Shown in pieces: positions 29,256-38,335 of a stretch of DNA of 64,000 bases. The notes below the pieces were generated by a model that was not told where the DNA came from, searched no databases, and saw nothing but the letters and a program-made list of their open reading frames with translations. Source of the stretch: an uncultured Paracoccus sp. GTDB taxonomy: Bacteria; Pseudomonadota; Alphaproteobacteria; Rhodobacterales; Rhodobacteraceae. The stretch lies in NCBI RefSeq assembly GCF_947487305.1, contig NZ_CANKWH010000004.1:228191-292190 (forward strand). The letters run 5' to 3'. Position 1 is the stretch's first letter, and the number at the start of each line of letters is the position of its first letter. Made by a program: the position numbers and the translations under genes.

Positions 29256-29754
29256 CGGCGGCAACCTTGACCGAGATCATCCGGTCGGGATTTGCAGGCG
29301 GCTCGCCCCGGGCGATCTTGTCGACATGTTCCATGCCGTCGATGACCCGGCCGTAAACGGTGTATTGCCCGTTCAGGAAGTCATTGTCCTTGAAGTTGAT
29401 GAAGAACTGGCTGTTGGCGCTGTTCGGGTTCGACGAACGCGCCGCCCCCAGCGTGCCACGCGAATGGGGCAGCTTGGAAAACTCGGCCGGCAGATCCGGC
29501 AGGTCCGAACCACCCGTGCCCGAACGGCCCGGATTGTAGTTCTTTTCCATGTTGGCGTGCTGCACGTCGCCGGTCTGGGCCATGAAGCCGTCGATCACCC
29601 GGTGGAAGGCCACGTTGTCATAGTGACCGGCGCGGGCCAGCTCCTTCATCCGCTCGGCGTGCTTGGGCGCCACGTCGGGCAGCAGCTCGATGGTCACGGG
29701 ACCATCCTTCAGCGTGATGATGATGGTGTTCTCGGGATCCTTGATCTCGGCCAT
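29248..29754 (-). CDS. peptidyl-prolyl cis-trans isomerase, cyclophilin type, cytoplasmic
   Basis: The 168-residue protein lacks a signal peptide and is expected in the cytoplasm. It has the cyclophilin core NVAFHRVIDGFMAQTGD, GTLGAARSSNPNSANSQFF and GQYTVYGRVIDGM. Start 29754 was chosen because GGAGG precedes it by 5 nt; the 20 codons upstream have no ribosome site. It is first in a two-gene operon with the exported paralogue, and they share about half their residues by eye. It resembles PpiB. Confidence 0.93.
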   Translation of the reverse strand: MAEIKDPENTIIITLKDGPVTIELLPDVAPKHAERMKELARAGHYDNVAFHRVIDGFMAQTGDVQHANMEKNYNPGRSGTGGSDLPDLPAEFSKLPHSRGTLGAARSSNPNSANSQFFINFKDNDFLNGQYTVYGRVIDGMEHVDKIARGEPPANPDRMISVKVAADA

Positions 29755-29851
29755 GGGGCCCTCCTTCAGGTTGGACATGGCAACGCAGATAGGCGTCGCC
29801 GGGTGAAAGAGCAACGCGGAACCACAGTCGCGCGTTCAATGCGGGGTTCCG

Positions 29852-29869
29852 GTTGACGAGATTGTCAAC
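29852..29869. promoter_or_regulatory. palindrome GTTGAC-N6-GTCAAC upstream of pgk
   Basis: Perfect 6-bp arms (29852-29857, 29864-29869) lie 55 bp before the pgk start. The left arm includes a -35-like TTGACG, so a bound repressor could block initiation. Rhodobacteraceae control central carbon genes with LacI-type regulators, but the cognate factor here is unknown. Confidence 0.4.
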
Positions 29870-29923
29870 TTGCGGGACAAGCCCGGCGACTAACCATCGC
29901 ATTCGTGTTCAAGAGGATCGACC

Positions 29924-31126
29924 ATGGCTGACTTCAACACCATCGATGACCTGGATCTGGACGGCAAGGTCGTGCTGACCCGCGTGGACCTGAACGTGCC
30001 GGTCGAGAACGGCAAGGTCAGCGACACGACGCGCATCGACCGCATCGTGCCGACGATCAAGGACATTCAGCAGAAGGGCGGCATCCCGGTGCTGCTGGCG
30101 CATTTCGACCGTCCCAAGGGCAAGCGCGTCGACAGCATGAGCCTTGCGCAAGTGGTGCCGGCGCTGGAAGCCGCGCTGGGGCAAGGCGTGGTCTTTGTCG
30201 AGGAGGCCATCGGCGGCACCGCCAAGCGCGCCGTGGCGGCGCTGCAGCCGGGCGATGTGGCGCTGCTGGAAAACACCCGCTTCTACGAGGGCGAGGAAAA
30301 GAACGACGCCACCTTCGCCGCCTCGCTTGGCGCGCTGGGGCAGGTCTATATCAATGACGCCTTCTCGGCCGCGCACCGCGCCCATGCCTCGACCGAGGGT
30401 CTGGCGCGGCTGATGCAGGCCGGTGCCGGGCGGCTGATGGAGGAAGAACTGAAGGCGCTGGATGCGGCCCTTGGCAAGCCCGAGCGTCCGGTGGTGGCCG
30501 TGGTCGGCGGGGCCAAGGTCTCGACCAAGCTTGAACTGCTGTCGAACCTGATCGAGAAGGTCGATCATCTGGTGATCGGGGGCGGCATGGCCAACACCTT
30601 CCTGGTCGCCAAGGGCATCGAGGTCGGCAAGTCGCTGGCCGAGCGCGACATGGCCGATACCGCCCGCGAGATCCTCGAGAAGGCCGAAAGCACCGGCTGC
30701 ACCATCCATCTGCCGGTGGATATCGTGGTGGCGCGCGAGTTCAAGGAAGGTGCCGAGAACGAGGTTCTGCCGGTCGATCAATGCCCGGCCGATGCGATGA
30801 TCCTCGACGCCGGGCCCGAGACGGTGGCGGCGGTGCGCGATCTCTTCACCCGCTGCCGCACGCTGATCTGGAACGGCCCGCTTGGCGCCTTCGAGATCGC
30901 CCCCTTCGACCGCGCCACCAATGCCGCGGCGCGGGCGGCGGCCGAGGCGACCAAGGCTGGCACGCTGGTATCGGTCGCGGGTGGCGGTGATACGGTCGCG
31001 GCCCTGAATCGCGCCGGAGTGGCCGATGACTTCACCTTCATTTCAACGGCGGGCGGCGCTTTCCTTGAATGGATGGAGGGCAAGGAACTGCCCGGTGTCG
31101 CGGCGCTGAAGGCCAAGCGCGCCTGA
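29924..31126 (+). CDS. pgk: phosphoglycerate kinase
   Basis: Pgk transfers the phosphoryl group of 1,3-bisphosphoglycerate to ADP in glycolysis and runs in reverse in gluconeogenesis. The 400-residue protein has the N-terminal [19 protein letters not shown], the loop [26 protein letters not shown] and the nucleotide site [20 protein letters not shown]. The ATG follows an AGAGGA stretch. A strong terminator follows, so it is transcribed apart from the aldolase gene 617 bp downstream. Confidence 0.97.
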   Translation: MADFNTIDDLDLDGKVVLTRVDLNVPVENGKVSDTTRIDRIVPTIKDIQQKGGIPVLLAHFDRPKGKRVDSMSLAQVVPALEAALGQGVVFVEEAIGGTAKRAVAALQPGDVALLENTRFYEGEEKNDATFAASLGALGQVYINDAFSAAHRAHASTEGLARLMQAGAGRLMEEELKALDAALGKPERPVVAVVGGAKVSTKLELLSNLIEKVDHLVIGGGMANTFLVAKGIEVGKSLAERDMADTAREILEKAESTGCTIHLPVDIVVAREFKEGAENEVLPVDQCPADAMILDAGPETVAAVRDLFTRCRTLIWNGPLGAFEIAPFDRATNAAARAAAEATKAGTLVSVAGGGDTVAALNRAGVADDFTFISTAGGAFLEWMEGKELPGVAALKAKRA

Positions 31127-31154
31127 TCCTCGTCACGCGACTGACGAAAGCGGA

Positions 31155-31188
31155 ACCGGCGGCAGGGTCATCCTGCCGCCGGTTTTTT
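31155..31188 (+). terminator. rho-independent terminator of pgk
   Basis: Perfect 12-bp arms ACCGGCGGCAGG (31155-31166) and CCTGCCGCCGGT (31172-31183) with loop GTCAT are followed by a run of T. Confidence 0.92.
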
Positions 31189-31207
31189 CGTCGCACCGCA
31201 AACCCTG

Positions 31208-31393
31208 TCAACGCTGGTTGAAGAGCCAGTCGAAGAAGGCACCATATTGCCCTACCGCCGCCGCCGGGTGGTGAATATGGCCGGCACTGGCCGGGCTGTC
31301 GGCGGCTGTCACCGCCGCGCCCTGGCCGGCTGCCTCTGCGGCCACGACCTTCTCGGCCCGCTGGCCCGGCGCGGTTGCTTCGATCCTTGTCAC
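31208..31393 (-). CDS. possible small protein between pgk and aldolase genes
   Basis: A minus-strand frame of 61 codons starts at a GTG with GGAGA four bases upstream and ends AVGQYGAFFDWLFNQR. The frame stays open to 31531 further upstream. The N-terminal half is Ala-rich and low complexity. It is not recognised, and it may be non-coding; only the ribosome site and the aromatic C-terminus argue for it. The rest of 31127-31743 holds the pgk terminator and no other gene that I can support. Confidence 0.3.
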   Translation of the reverse strand: MTRIEATAPGQRAEKVVAAEAAGQGAAVTAADSPASAGHIHHPAAAVGQYGAFFDWLFNQR

Positions 31394-31743
31394 GACGTCT
31401 CCATTTCCCGGGGCTCTGGGCGCAACCCTCTGGATCGGGCGCGACTGCCATGCTGCATGCTTCGGCCAACCGGGCGGCTTCGCCCGGGCAGTGACCTGCG
31501 GCCTTGCTGCGAAACTGGGTCCCTGTGGCATCTGTTTCTCCCGACACTCCCTGGCACAGAGAGATTACCATTTCGTAAAGGCTTGGCGTGTCTCGAATAA
31601 TTAAACTTGGATTGGCCGTTTCGGGCGTCGCGATGGCCTCGGCACGCGGTCCTCGGCCGATCGCGACAGCCGTTAGCGCGATCAGCGTTGCCCTTGCCGG
31701 GCGGTCTGCTAGGAAACCCGCAACGTGAAAAGGGGACTCCAAG

Positions 31744-32670
31744 ATGAAGACGACGCGTACCGTCAAGCAGATCCTGTCGAAATACGAAGGCGAGACGCCG
31801 GGCGTGAAGGCCCAGTTGAACCGGATCATGATGACCGGGCGGCTGGCCGGCACCGGCAAGATGATCATCCTGCCCGTCGACCAGGGTTTCGAGCATGGCC
31901 CGGCGCGGTCCTTTGCCCCGAACCCCGACGCCTATGACCCGCATTACCACTACAAGCTGGCCATCGATGCCGGGCTGAACGCCTATGCCGCGCCGCTTGG
32001 CATGATCGAGGCCGGCGCCGACACCTTTGCCGGCCAGATCCCGACCATCCTCAAGGTCAACAGTGCCAATTCGCTGATGTCCGAGACGGCGGGCAAGAAC
32101 CAGGCGATCACCGCCGGCGTCGACGACGCGCTGCGCCTTGGCTGCTCGGCCATCGGCTTCACCATCTACCCGGGTTCGGACATGGCACTGGACATGTTCG
32201 AGGAAATCTCGGCCATGCGCGAAGAGGCCGCCGCCAAGGGCGTGGCCACGGTGATCTGGTCCTATCCGCGCGGCGAGGCCATCACCAAGGATGGCGAGAC
32301 CGCCATCGATGTCGCCGCCTATGCCGCGCAGATCGCGGCGCTTTTGGGCGCGCATATCATCAAGATCAAGCTCTCGACCGATCACCTGATGCTGGGCGAG
32401 GCCAAGAAGGTCTACGAAAAGCAGGAGATCGACGTCTCGACCCAGGCCAAGCGCGTGGCCCATTGCATGCAGGCGGCCTTTGGCGGCCGTCGCATCGTGG
32501 TCTTCTCGGGCGGAGCGGCCAAGGGCGCCGACGCGGTGTATGACGATGCCCGCGCCATCCGCGACGGCGGCGGCAACGGCTCGATCATCGGCCGCAACAG
32601 CTTCCAGCGCTCGCGCGAGGACGCGCTCGACATGCTGGGCAAGCTGGTGGACATCTACAAGGGCGCCTGA
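31744..32670 (+). CDS. class I fructose-bisphosphate aldolase (DhnA/FbaB type)
   Basis: The 308-residue protein splits fructose-1,6-bisphosphate to dihydroxyacetone phosphate and glyceraldehyde-3-phosphate by a Schiff base, not zinc. The barrel motifs MIILPVDQGFEHGP, CSAIGFTIYPGS and HIIKIKLSTDHL fit the archaeal/FbaB-like class I family; the reactive Lys is expected in IIKIK. RIVVFSGGAAKGAD and GGNGSIIGRNSFQR form the phosphate site. AAGGGGAC precedes the ATG. With pgk nearby it forms a small glycolysis cluster, but with its own terminator and probably its own promoter. Confidence 0.93.
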   Translation: MKTTRTVKQILSKYEGETPGVKAQLNRIMMTGRLAGTGKMIILPVDQGFEHGPARSFAPNPDAYDPHYHYKLAIDAGLNAYAAPLGMIEAGADTFAGQIPTILKVNSANSLMSETAGKNQAITAGVDDALRLGCSAIGFTIYPGSDMALDMFEEISAMREEAAAKGVATVIWSYPRGEAITKDGETAIDVAAYAAQIAALLGAHIIKIKLSTDHLMLGEAKKVYEKQEIDVSTQAKRVAHCMQAAFGGRRIVVFSGGAAKGADAVYDDARAIRDGGGNGSIIGRNSFQRSREDALDMLGKLVDIYKGA

Positions 32671-32695
32671 TTTCTCAGGTTTCCTGACCGGTTGG

Positions 32696-32718
32696 AGGGG
32701 GCGTTCGCGCCCCCTTTT
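32696..32718 (+). terminator. rho-independent terminator of aldolase gene
   Basis: Arms GGGGGCG (32697-32703) and CGCCCCC (32708-32714) with a TTCG tetraloop are followed by TTTT, 26 bp after the stop. Confidence 0.88.
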
Positions 32719-32860
32719 GCGTTCTGGTGGCTGCAACTCACCCAATCGCTTGTTTGCGCTGGTCAGGTGAGGTCGCATTCGGGCATCGAGGCGGCGGGTT
32801 CCCGCCTTGCGGTGCGCGGGCGGTCTGATTAACTCGGGTGCGAACAGCGAGGTGCCCGAT

Positions 32861-34885
32861 ATGGCCGACGATCCCCTTGTCATCTTCACCCCCTCGGGCA
32901 AGCGCGGGCGAGTGCCGGCCGGCACGCCGGTGCTGGAGGCCGCGCGGAAGCTGGGGGTCGATCTGGATTCGGTCTGTGGCGGGCGGGGCATCTGCTCCAA
33001 ATGCCAGGTCGCGCCGGGCAAGGGAGCCTTTCCGAAACATGGCGTGACCGTGGCCGAGGATGCGCTGACCGGGATCAATGCTGTCGAGGAGCGTTATGAC
33101 CGCATTCGCGGGCTGAAGCCCGGGCGACGGCTCGGCTGTCAGGCGCGCATCCAGTCGGACGTGGTGATCGACGTGCCGCCCGAAAGCCAGCTGCACCGGC
33201 AGGTGATCCGCAAATCCGCAAGCGAGCGGGTCATGGTCATGGACCCGGCGGTGCGGCCCTTCTATGTCGAGGTGGTCGAGCCCGATCTGGATGACCCGAC
33301 GGGCGATTTCCAGCGTCTCTCGATGGCGCTGGAGGAACAGTGGCAGATCAAGGGCCTGCACGCCGACCTTGAGGTCCTTGCGCGGATCCAGAAAGTGCTG
33401 CGCAAGGGCGAGTGGAAGGTAACGGCGGTGGTCTGGGACGATGGCCGCCAGCCGCCGCAGCTGATCGACCTGATCCCCGGACTGCTGGATGGGCCGCTCT
33501 ACGGGCTGGCGATCGACCTCGGCTCGACCACCATCGCCGGGCATCTGGTGGCGCTGGATGACGGGCGGGTGCTGGCCTCGTCGGGGCTGATGAACCCGCA
33601 GATCCGCTTTGGCGAGGACCTGATGAGCCGGGTCAGCTACGCGATGATGAACCCCGGTGGGGCCGAAGAGATGACCACGGCCGTGCGCGACGGGCTGGGC
33701 CATCTGGCCACCGCGCTGGCCGAGGAGGCGGGGGTGGAGCCTGCGCGGATCGCCGAGGCCGTGGTGGTCTGCAACCCGGTCATGCATCACCTGATGCTGG
33801 GCATCGATCCGGTCGAGCTGGGGCAGGCGCCCTTCGCCCCGGCGACCTCGGATGCGCTGGTGCTTAAAGCGGGCGAGCTGGGGCTGAAGATCGCGCCCTC
33901 GGCCCGGGCCTATGTCCTGCCGATCATCGCCGGCCATGTGGGGGCGGATGCCGCCGCCGTCGTGCTGTCGGAACAGCCGCAGAAATCCGAAAGCCCGGTG
34001 CTGATCGTCGATGTCGGCACCAATGCCGAGATCGTCCTGGGCGACAGGACCCGGGTGCTGGCCTGTTCCTCGCCCACCGGCCCGGCCTTCGAGGGGGCGC
34101 AGATCAGTTCCGGCCAGCGCGCCGCGCCGGGCGCGATCGAGCGGGTGCGGATCGATCCCGTGACCAAGGAGCCGCGCTTCCGCATCATCGGGGTCGAGGC
34201 ATGGTCGGACGAGCCGGGCTTTGCCGAGGCTGCCAAGTCCACCGGCATCACCGGCATCTGCGGCTCGGGCATCATCGAGGCGGTGGCCGAGATGCGCATG
34301 GCCGGTCTGGTCGATCCTTCGGGCCTGATCGGCTCGGCCGAGCAGGTGGGCACTGCGCGTTCGGTACCGCAGGGGCGGACCCACAGCTATGTTCTGCATG
34401 ACGGCACCGCCGAGGGCGGGCCGCTGATCGCCGTGACACAGGGCGATATCCGGGCGATCCAGCTGGCGAAATCGGCGCTTTATGCCGGGGCGCGGCTGTT
34501 GATGGACGAGTTCGGTATCGAGACGCTGGACCGGGTGGTGCTGGCCGGCGCCTTCGGCGCGCATATCTCGCCGCTGCATGCGCTGGTTCTGGGCATGATC
34601 CCGGATTGCGCGCCCGAGCGCGTGACCAGCGCCGGCAATGCGGCGGGGACGGGGGCGCGGATCGCGCTTTGTTCCCGCGCCGCACGGATCGAGATCGAGG
34701 AAGAGGTCCGCCGGGTGACGCGGATCGAAACCGCCATCGCCCCGCGCTTCCAGGAACATTTCGTCGCCGCCAACGCCATCCCGCACGCCAGCGATCCCTA
34801 TCCCGGACTGGTCGGGCAGGTGAGCCTGCCCGATGTCAGCTATAACACCGCGGGCGACGACCGGCCGCGGCGGCGGCGGCGGTAG
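32861..34885 (+). CDS. ASKHA-domain corrinoid activation protein (RACo/RamA-like) with 2Fe-2S domain
   Basis: The 674-residue protein has an N-terminal plant-type 2Fe-2S ferredoxin domain (Cys39, Cys45 and Cys48 in SVCGGRGICSKC, Cys93 in RLGCQ). A linker follows, then a C-terminal ASKHA actin-like ATPase domain from about residue 210 (YGLAIDLGSTTIAGHLVAL, VLIVDVGTNAEIVLG, GITGICGSGIIEAV). Such proteins reductively reactivate Co(II) corrinoid proteins in methyl-transfer systems, using ATP hydrolysis. No corrinoid protein or methyltransferase is encoded nearby. Start 32861 was chosen from the family N-terminus and AGGTG upstream. The C-terminus is Arg-rich (RPRRRRR). Confidence 0.88.
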   Translation: MADDPLVIFTPSGKRGRVPAGTPVLEAARKLGVDLDSVCGGRGICSKCQVAPGKGAFPKHGVTVAEDALTGINAVEERYDRIRGLKPGRRLGCQARIQSDVVIDVPPESQLHRQVIRKSASERVMVMDPAVRPFYVEVVEPDLDDPTGDFQRLSMALEEQWQIKGLHADLEVLARIQKVLRKGEWKVTAVVWDDGRQPPQLIDLIPGLLDGPLYGLAIDLGSTTIAGHLVALDDGRVLASSGLMNPQIRFGEDLMSRVSYAMMNPGGAEEMTTAVRDGLGHLATALAEEAGVEPARIAEAVVVCNPVMHHLMLGIDPVELGQAPFAPATSDALVLKAGELGLKIAPSARAYVLPIIAGHVGADAAAVVLSEQPQKSESPVLIVDVGTNAEIVLGDRTRVLACSSPTGPAFEGAQISSGQRAAPGAIERVRIDPVTKEPRFRIIGVEAWSDEPGFAEAAKSTGITGICGSGIIEAVAEMRMAGLVDPSGLIGSAEQVGTARSVPQGRTHSYVLHDGTAEGGPLIAVTQGDIRAIQLAKSALYAGARLLMDEFGIETLDRVVLAGAFGAHISPLHALVLGMIPDCAPERVTSAGNAAGTGARIALCSRAARIEIEEEVRRVTRIETAIAPRFQEHFVAANAIPHASDPYPGLVGQVSLPDVSYNTAGDDRPRRRRR

Positions 34886-35052
34886 GGGGAAGCGTCGGAG
34901 CAGCGGCCTGCCGGCCCAGCACGGGTCCAACCGGTCAGCGGCGACAGCCATGTTGGACATCGCTCGCGCCGTGGAAGAAAGACAAGCAAGGCCGATCGCC
35001 GCAGGCCGTGGCTGTCGCCAATATGCTAGTTGTCTTGTTGTCTTGGGAAAAT

Positions 35053-35142
35053 TGGCGGAGAGGGTGGGATTCGAACCCACGGAACCCGTGAAGGCTCAAC
35101 GGTTTTCGAGACCGCCCCGTTCGACCACTCCGGCACCTCTCC
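35053..35142 (-). tRNA. tRNA-Ser (anticodon CGA)
   Basis: The minus strand folds as a long-variable-arm tRNA. The 5' acceptor arm GGAGAGG (35136-35142) pairs with CCTCTCC at the 3' end. The anticodon loop CTCGAAA gives CGA, reading UCG. GGTTCGAATCC is the T arm. The discriminator G is followed by an encoded CCA (35053-35055). The long variable arm is typical of tRNA-Ser. Confidence 0.96.
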
Positions 35143-35242
35143 GCGCTTTGGTGTGGTGAGGCGGGAATTAGACGGGCGGGGGTTGAAGCGCAAGGGGGGT
35201 TCGGCGAAAAAAGCCAACTGAAATGCGAAAGGCCGATTCTTC

Positions 35243-36109
35243 ATGAACAGGATGCTCATGCTCCTCGGATTTCTGGCCGGGGTAGGGCTGGCGATGCCGG
35301 CTGGTTCGGCTCTGGCCGAGAGCCGGATCGAGGCGCCCGGGGCCTCGGTCGAGGCGCGGCTGTGGCAGGCGTTGCGGCTGGACGAGATGCTGGTGGTCAT
35401 GCAGGACGAGGCGCTGAACCAGGGCGACGAGATGGCCGAGATGCTGTTCGAGCAGGGCAGCGATGCCGGCTGGCGCAAGCGGGTCTCGGCCATCCATGAT
35501 CCCCGGCGGCTGAGCGGGCTGCTGCACGCCGCGCTGACCGAGGCGCTGGCTGAAGAACCGGTCGAGCTGAACCGGACGGCACTGGATTTCCTCGAGGCGC
35601 CGCTGGGGCGGCAGGTGGTGGAACTGGAGTTGCAGGCGCGCCGGGCGATCATCGACCAGGATACCGAGGACGGGGCCATCGCCGCCTTCCAGCAAGCGCT
35701 GGACATCGAGGCACCGCGTCTCACGACGATCAACCGGCTGATCGAGGGCGCCGACCTGCTGGAACCGACCATCGCCGCTGCGCTGAACGAGGCCTTGGCC
35801 TTTTCCAGGGGATTCGGTGCCGAGGGTGGCTTCACGATGCCGATGACCGATGCCGAGATGCTGGAGGAAACCTGGGCCCAGGAACCCGACATCCGGGCGA
35901 TGATCGAGGAATGGCTGCCGGCCTACCTGATGCTGGCCTATTCGCCGCTGAGCGACGAGGACCTGGCGCGCTATGCCGATTTCGCCACCTCCGAGGCGGG
36001 GAAGGGCCTCTGGTCCTCGGTCAACGGCGCCTACGAGCAGGTCTATACCGCGATCTCGCGCGAGATGGGCGCGGCGGCGGCGTTGCATATCGCGGGCAGG
36101 CAGCTCTGA
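35243..36109 (+). CDS. DUF2059 protein, exported; TrgA-like
   Basis: The 288-residue protein has a signal peptide (cleavage near ALA, about residue 25) and a mostly helical body with two DUF2059-like parts; the C-terminal part has YADFATSEAGKGLWSSVNGA. It is followed at one-base overlap (TGATG) by a Nudix gene and then by cysteine synthase. This order resembles the trgA-trgB-cysK tellurite-resistance locus I recall from Rhodobacter sphaeroides, where this would be TrgA. Molecular function is unknown; the locus name rests on gene order rather than a sequence comparison. Confidence 0.75.
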   Translation: MNRMLMLLGFLAGVGLAMPAGSALAESRIEAPGASVEARLWQALRLDEMLVVMQDEALNQGDEMAEMLFEQGSDAGWRKRVSAIHDPRRLSGLLHAALTEALAEEPVELNRTALDFLEAPLGRQVVELELQARRAIIDQDTEDGAIAAFQQALDIEAPRLTTINRLIEGADLLEPTIAAALNEALAFSRGFGAEGGFTMPMTDAEMLEETWAQEPDIRAMIEEWLPAYLMLAYSPLSDEDLARYADFATSEAGKGLWSSVNGAYEQVYTAISREMGAAAALHIAGRQL

Positions 36110-37200
36110 TGTCCGAGGTGGTTCTGGTCGGGCCGTTGGCCCATCCCTCGCTGCGGGAAGCCCTTGGACTCGCCGGGCGCGAGATGACGCTCGAGGGGCG
36201 GCTGGTCGGCGGCCAGCGCGCCGGGATCGACCGGCATGGCTGGCCGGTCTGGCAGCAGGGGCCGGGGCAGGTGGCGGCGCTGGCCGTGACGATGACGCCG
36301 CGGCTCGCGCGCTACGCCGCGGTGATGGGCCTCGCACCCGTGCCGCACCAAGGGCTGCGGATGATGGGGGCGGCGGCGCAGGGGCCGGGCGGGGTGGCCT
36401 GGTCGGCGGATCGCTGGCCGGCCGATCTGGTCGCGGGAATCGCCCGCGCCGTTCTGGCAGCGCCCGAGGACCGCAGCCCGGCCGAGATCGCGCGGCGCCT
36501 GCCGATGATCGGCACCTGGATCGACAGCACCTTGCGCGCGGCGGCGGACCCGCTGACCGGCGGCGACCTTGCCGGCTTTGACCCGGACGAGCCCGGTCCG
36601 CTCTGGCGGGTCGAGAACCGGGCCGAGCCCTATGCCGATTTCTTTGCCGTCGAGGAGATGCATCTCAGCCACCGGCTGCATGGGGGTGGCTGGTCGCCGG
36701 TGGTCAAGCGCGCGGGCTTTGTCATGGGCGATGCGGTCGTCGTGCTGCCATGGGACGCGAAGCGCGACCGGGTGCTGCTGATAGATCAGTTCCGCGTCGG
36801 CCCGGCCATGCGCGGCGACCGCCAGCCCTGGATGCTCGAGGCCATCGCGGGCCGGATCGACGTGGGCGAGACGCCCGAGATCGCCGCCCGGCGCGAGGCG
36901 CTGGAAGAGGCGCAGCTGCCGTTGGGGCGGATGTTCCCGGCGCTGCACCACTATCCCAGCCCCGGCGCCATCGGCGAATACCTCTATTGCTACGTGGCCG
37001 AGGCCGATCTGCCCGATGATGCGGGCGGCATTCACGGGCTGGACAGCGAGGCCGAGGATATCCGCAGCCATCTGGTCTCGACCGGTGAGCTGGCGCGGCT
37101 GGTGATGGAGGGACAGATCAGCAACGGGCCGCTGGCGCTGCTGGCCCTGTGGTTCCAGGCGCGGCTGCCGGATCTCAAGCGCGCGATTGCGGAGGCGTGA
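36109..37200 (+). CDS. trgB: Nudix hydrolase, TrgB-like
   Basis: The 363-residue protein has a C-terminal Nudix domain. The Nudix box is GRIDVGETPEIAARREALEE (residues about 245-265), with Q where Gly is usual near its end. Relatives cleave ADP-ribose and other nucleoside diphosphate derivatives. The N-terminal 180 residues carry a gamma-glutamylcyclotransferase-like start (VVLVGPLAHPSLREAL), a layout found in TrgB. Its start codon shares one base with the stop of the DUF2059 gene. The link with tellurite rests on the gene order with cysK. Confidence 0.75.
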   Translation: MSEVVLVGPLAHPSLREALGLAGREMTLEGRLVGGQRAGIDRHGWPVWQQGPGQVAALAVTMTPRLARYAAVMGLAPVPHQGLRMMGAAAQGPGGVAWSADRWPADLVAGIARAVLAAPEDRSPAEIARRLPMIGTWIDSTLRAAADPLTGGDLAGFDPDEPGPLWRVENRAEPYADFFAVEEMHLSHRLHGGGWSPVVKRAGFVMGDAVVVLPWDAKRDRVLLIDQFRVGPAMRGDRQPWMLEAIAGRIDVGETPEIAARREALEEAQLPLGRMFPALHHYPSPGAIGEYLYCYVAEADLPDDAGGIHGLDSEAEDIRSHLVSTGELARLVMEGQISNGPLALLALWFQARLPDLKRAIAEA

Positions 37201-37297
37201 GCGTGTTTGATCGGGGCGCGGGCTTGCCCCGCTCGGTCGGGCGCGTATAGGAATGGGGCGACGTGCCGCGCACCCATAAGACAGGAAGGACACCGTC

Positions 37298-38329
37298 ATG
37301 CGCATTTGCCAGGACCTCGCCGAAGCCATCGGCAACACCCCACTGATCCGGCTTCGCCGGGCCAGCGAGGAAACCGGCTGTGAAATTCTGGGCAAATGCG
37401 AGTTCATGAATCCGGGCCAGTCGGTCAAGGACCGGGCGGCGCTGTACATCATCAAGGATGCGGTGGCCTCGGGCCAGTTGCGTCCGGGCGGCACCATCGT
37501 CGAGGGCACGGCGGGCAATACCGGCATCGGGCTGGCGTTGGTCGGGGCCTCGATGGGCTTCAAGTCGGTGATCGTCATTCCCGAGACCCAAAGCCAGGAA
37601 AAGAAGGACATGCTGCGGCTGGCAGGTGCGACGCTGGTCGAGGTTCCGGCGGCGCCCTACAAGAACCCGAACAACTATGTCCGCTATTCCGGCCGTCTGG
37701 CCGAGGCGCTGGCCAGGACCGAGCCGAATGGCGCGATCTGGGCCAACCAGTTCGACAATGTCGCCAACCGCATGGCCCATTTCGACACCACCGGCCCGGA
37801 GATCTGGGACCAGACCGGCGGCAAGGTCGATGGCTTTACCTGCGCCGTGGGCTCTGGCGGGACGCTGGCCGGGGTCGCCATGTACCTGCAGCCCAAGGGC
37901 GTGAAGATCGGCCTGGCCGATCCCGAGGGCGCGGCGCTGCACAGCTTCTACACCGAGGGCGAGTTCGCCAGCCCCGGCGATTCCATCACCGAGGGCATCG
38001 GGCAGGGGCGCATCACCGCCAATCTCGAAGGCTTCACCCCCGATTTCAGCTGGCGCATCCCCGACAGCGAGGCGCTGCCGATCATCTTCGACCTGGTCAA
38101 GGAAGAGGGGCTGGTCATGGGCGGCTCGACCGGCATCAACCTTGCCGGCGCAGTCCGCATGGCGCGAGAGATGGGGCCGGGCCATACCATCGTCACGATC
38201 CTCTGCGACTATGGCAACCGCTACCAGACCAAGCTGTTCAACCCCGATTTCCTGCGCGCCAAGGGCCTGCCGGTGCCGGATTGGCTGGTGGCCGAGAAAC
38301 CCGACCTGCCCGAAGTCTTCGAGGGCTGA
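37298..38329 (+). CDS. cysK: cysteine synthase (O-acetylserine sulfhydrylase) family
   Basis: The 343-residue PLP enzyme makes cysteine from O-acetylserine and sulfide. The PLP lysine is K44 in NPGQSVKDRAALYI. The substrate loop is EGTAGNTGIGLA and the glycine-rich phosphate cup is GSGGTLAG. It is about 30 residues longer than E. coli CysK at the C-terminus. It lies 97 bp after the Nudix gene on the same strand. Cysteine and thiol supply matters for tellurite tolerance in the homologous locus. Confidence 0.93.
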   Translation: MRICQDLAEAIGNTPLIRLRRASEETGCEILGKCEFMNPGQSVKDRAALYIIKDAVASGQLRPGGTIVEGTAGNTGIGLALVGASMGFKSVIVIPETQSQEKKDMLRLAGATLVEVPAAPYKNPNNYVRYSGRLAEALARTEPNGAIWANQFDNVANRMAHFDTTGPEIWDQTGGKVDGFTCAVGSGGTLAGVAMYLQPKGVKIGLADPEGAALHSFYTEGEFASPGDSITEGIGQGRITANLEGFTPDFSWRIPDSEALPIIFDLVKEEGLVMGGSTGINLAGAVRMAREMGPGHTIVTILCDYGNRYQTKLFNPDFLRAKGLPVPDWLVAEKPDLPEVFEG

Positions 38330-38335
38330 TCCACC

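Noticed and set aside
34833..35159. Plus-strand frame covering the tRNA-Ser region
   Set aside because: It overlaps the RamA-like gene's end and the tRNA gene, so it is not a protein gene.
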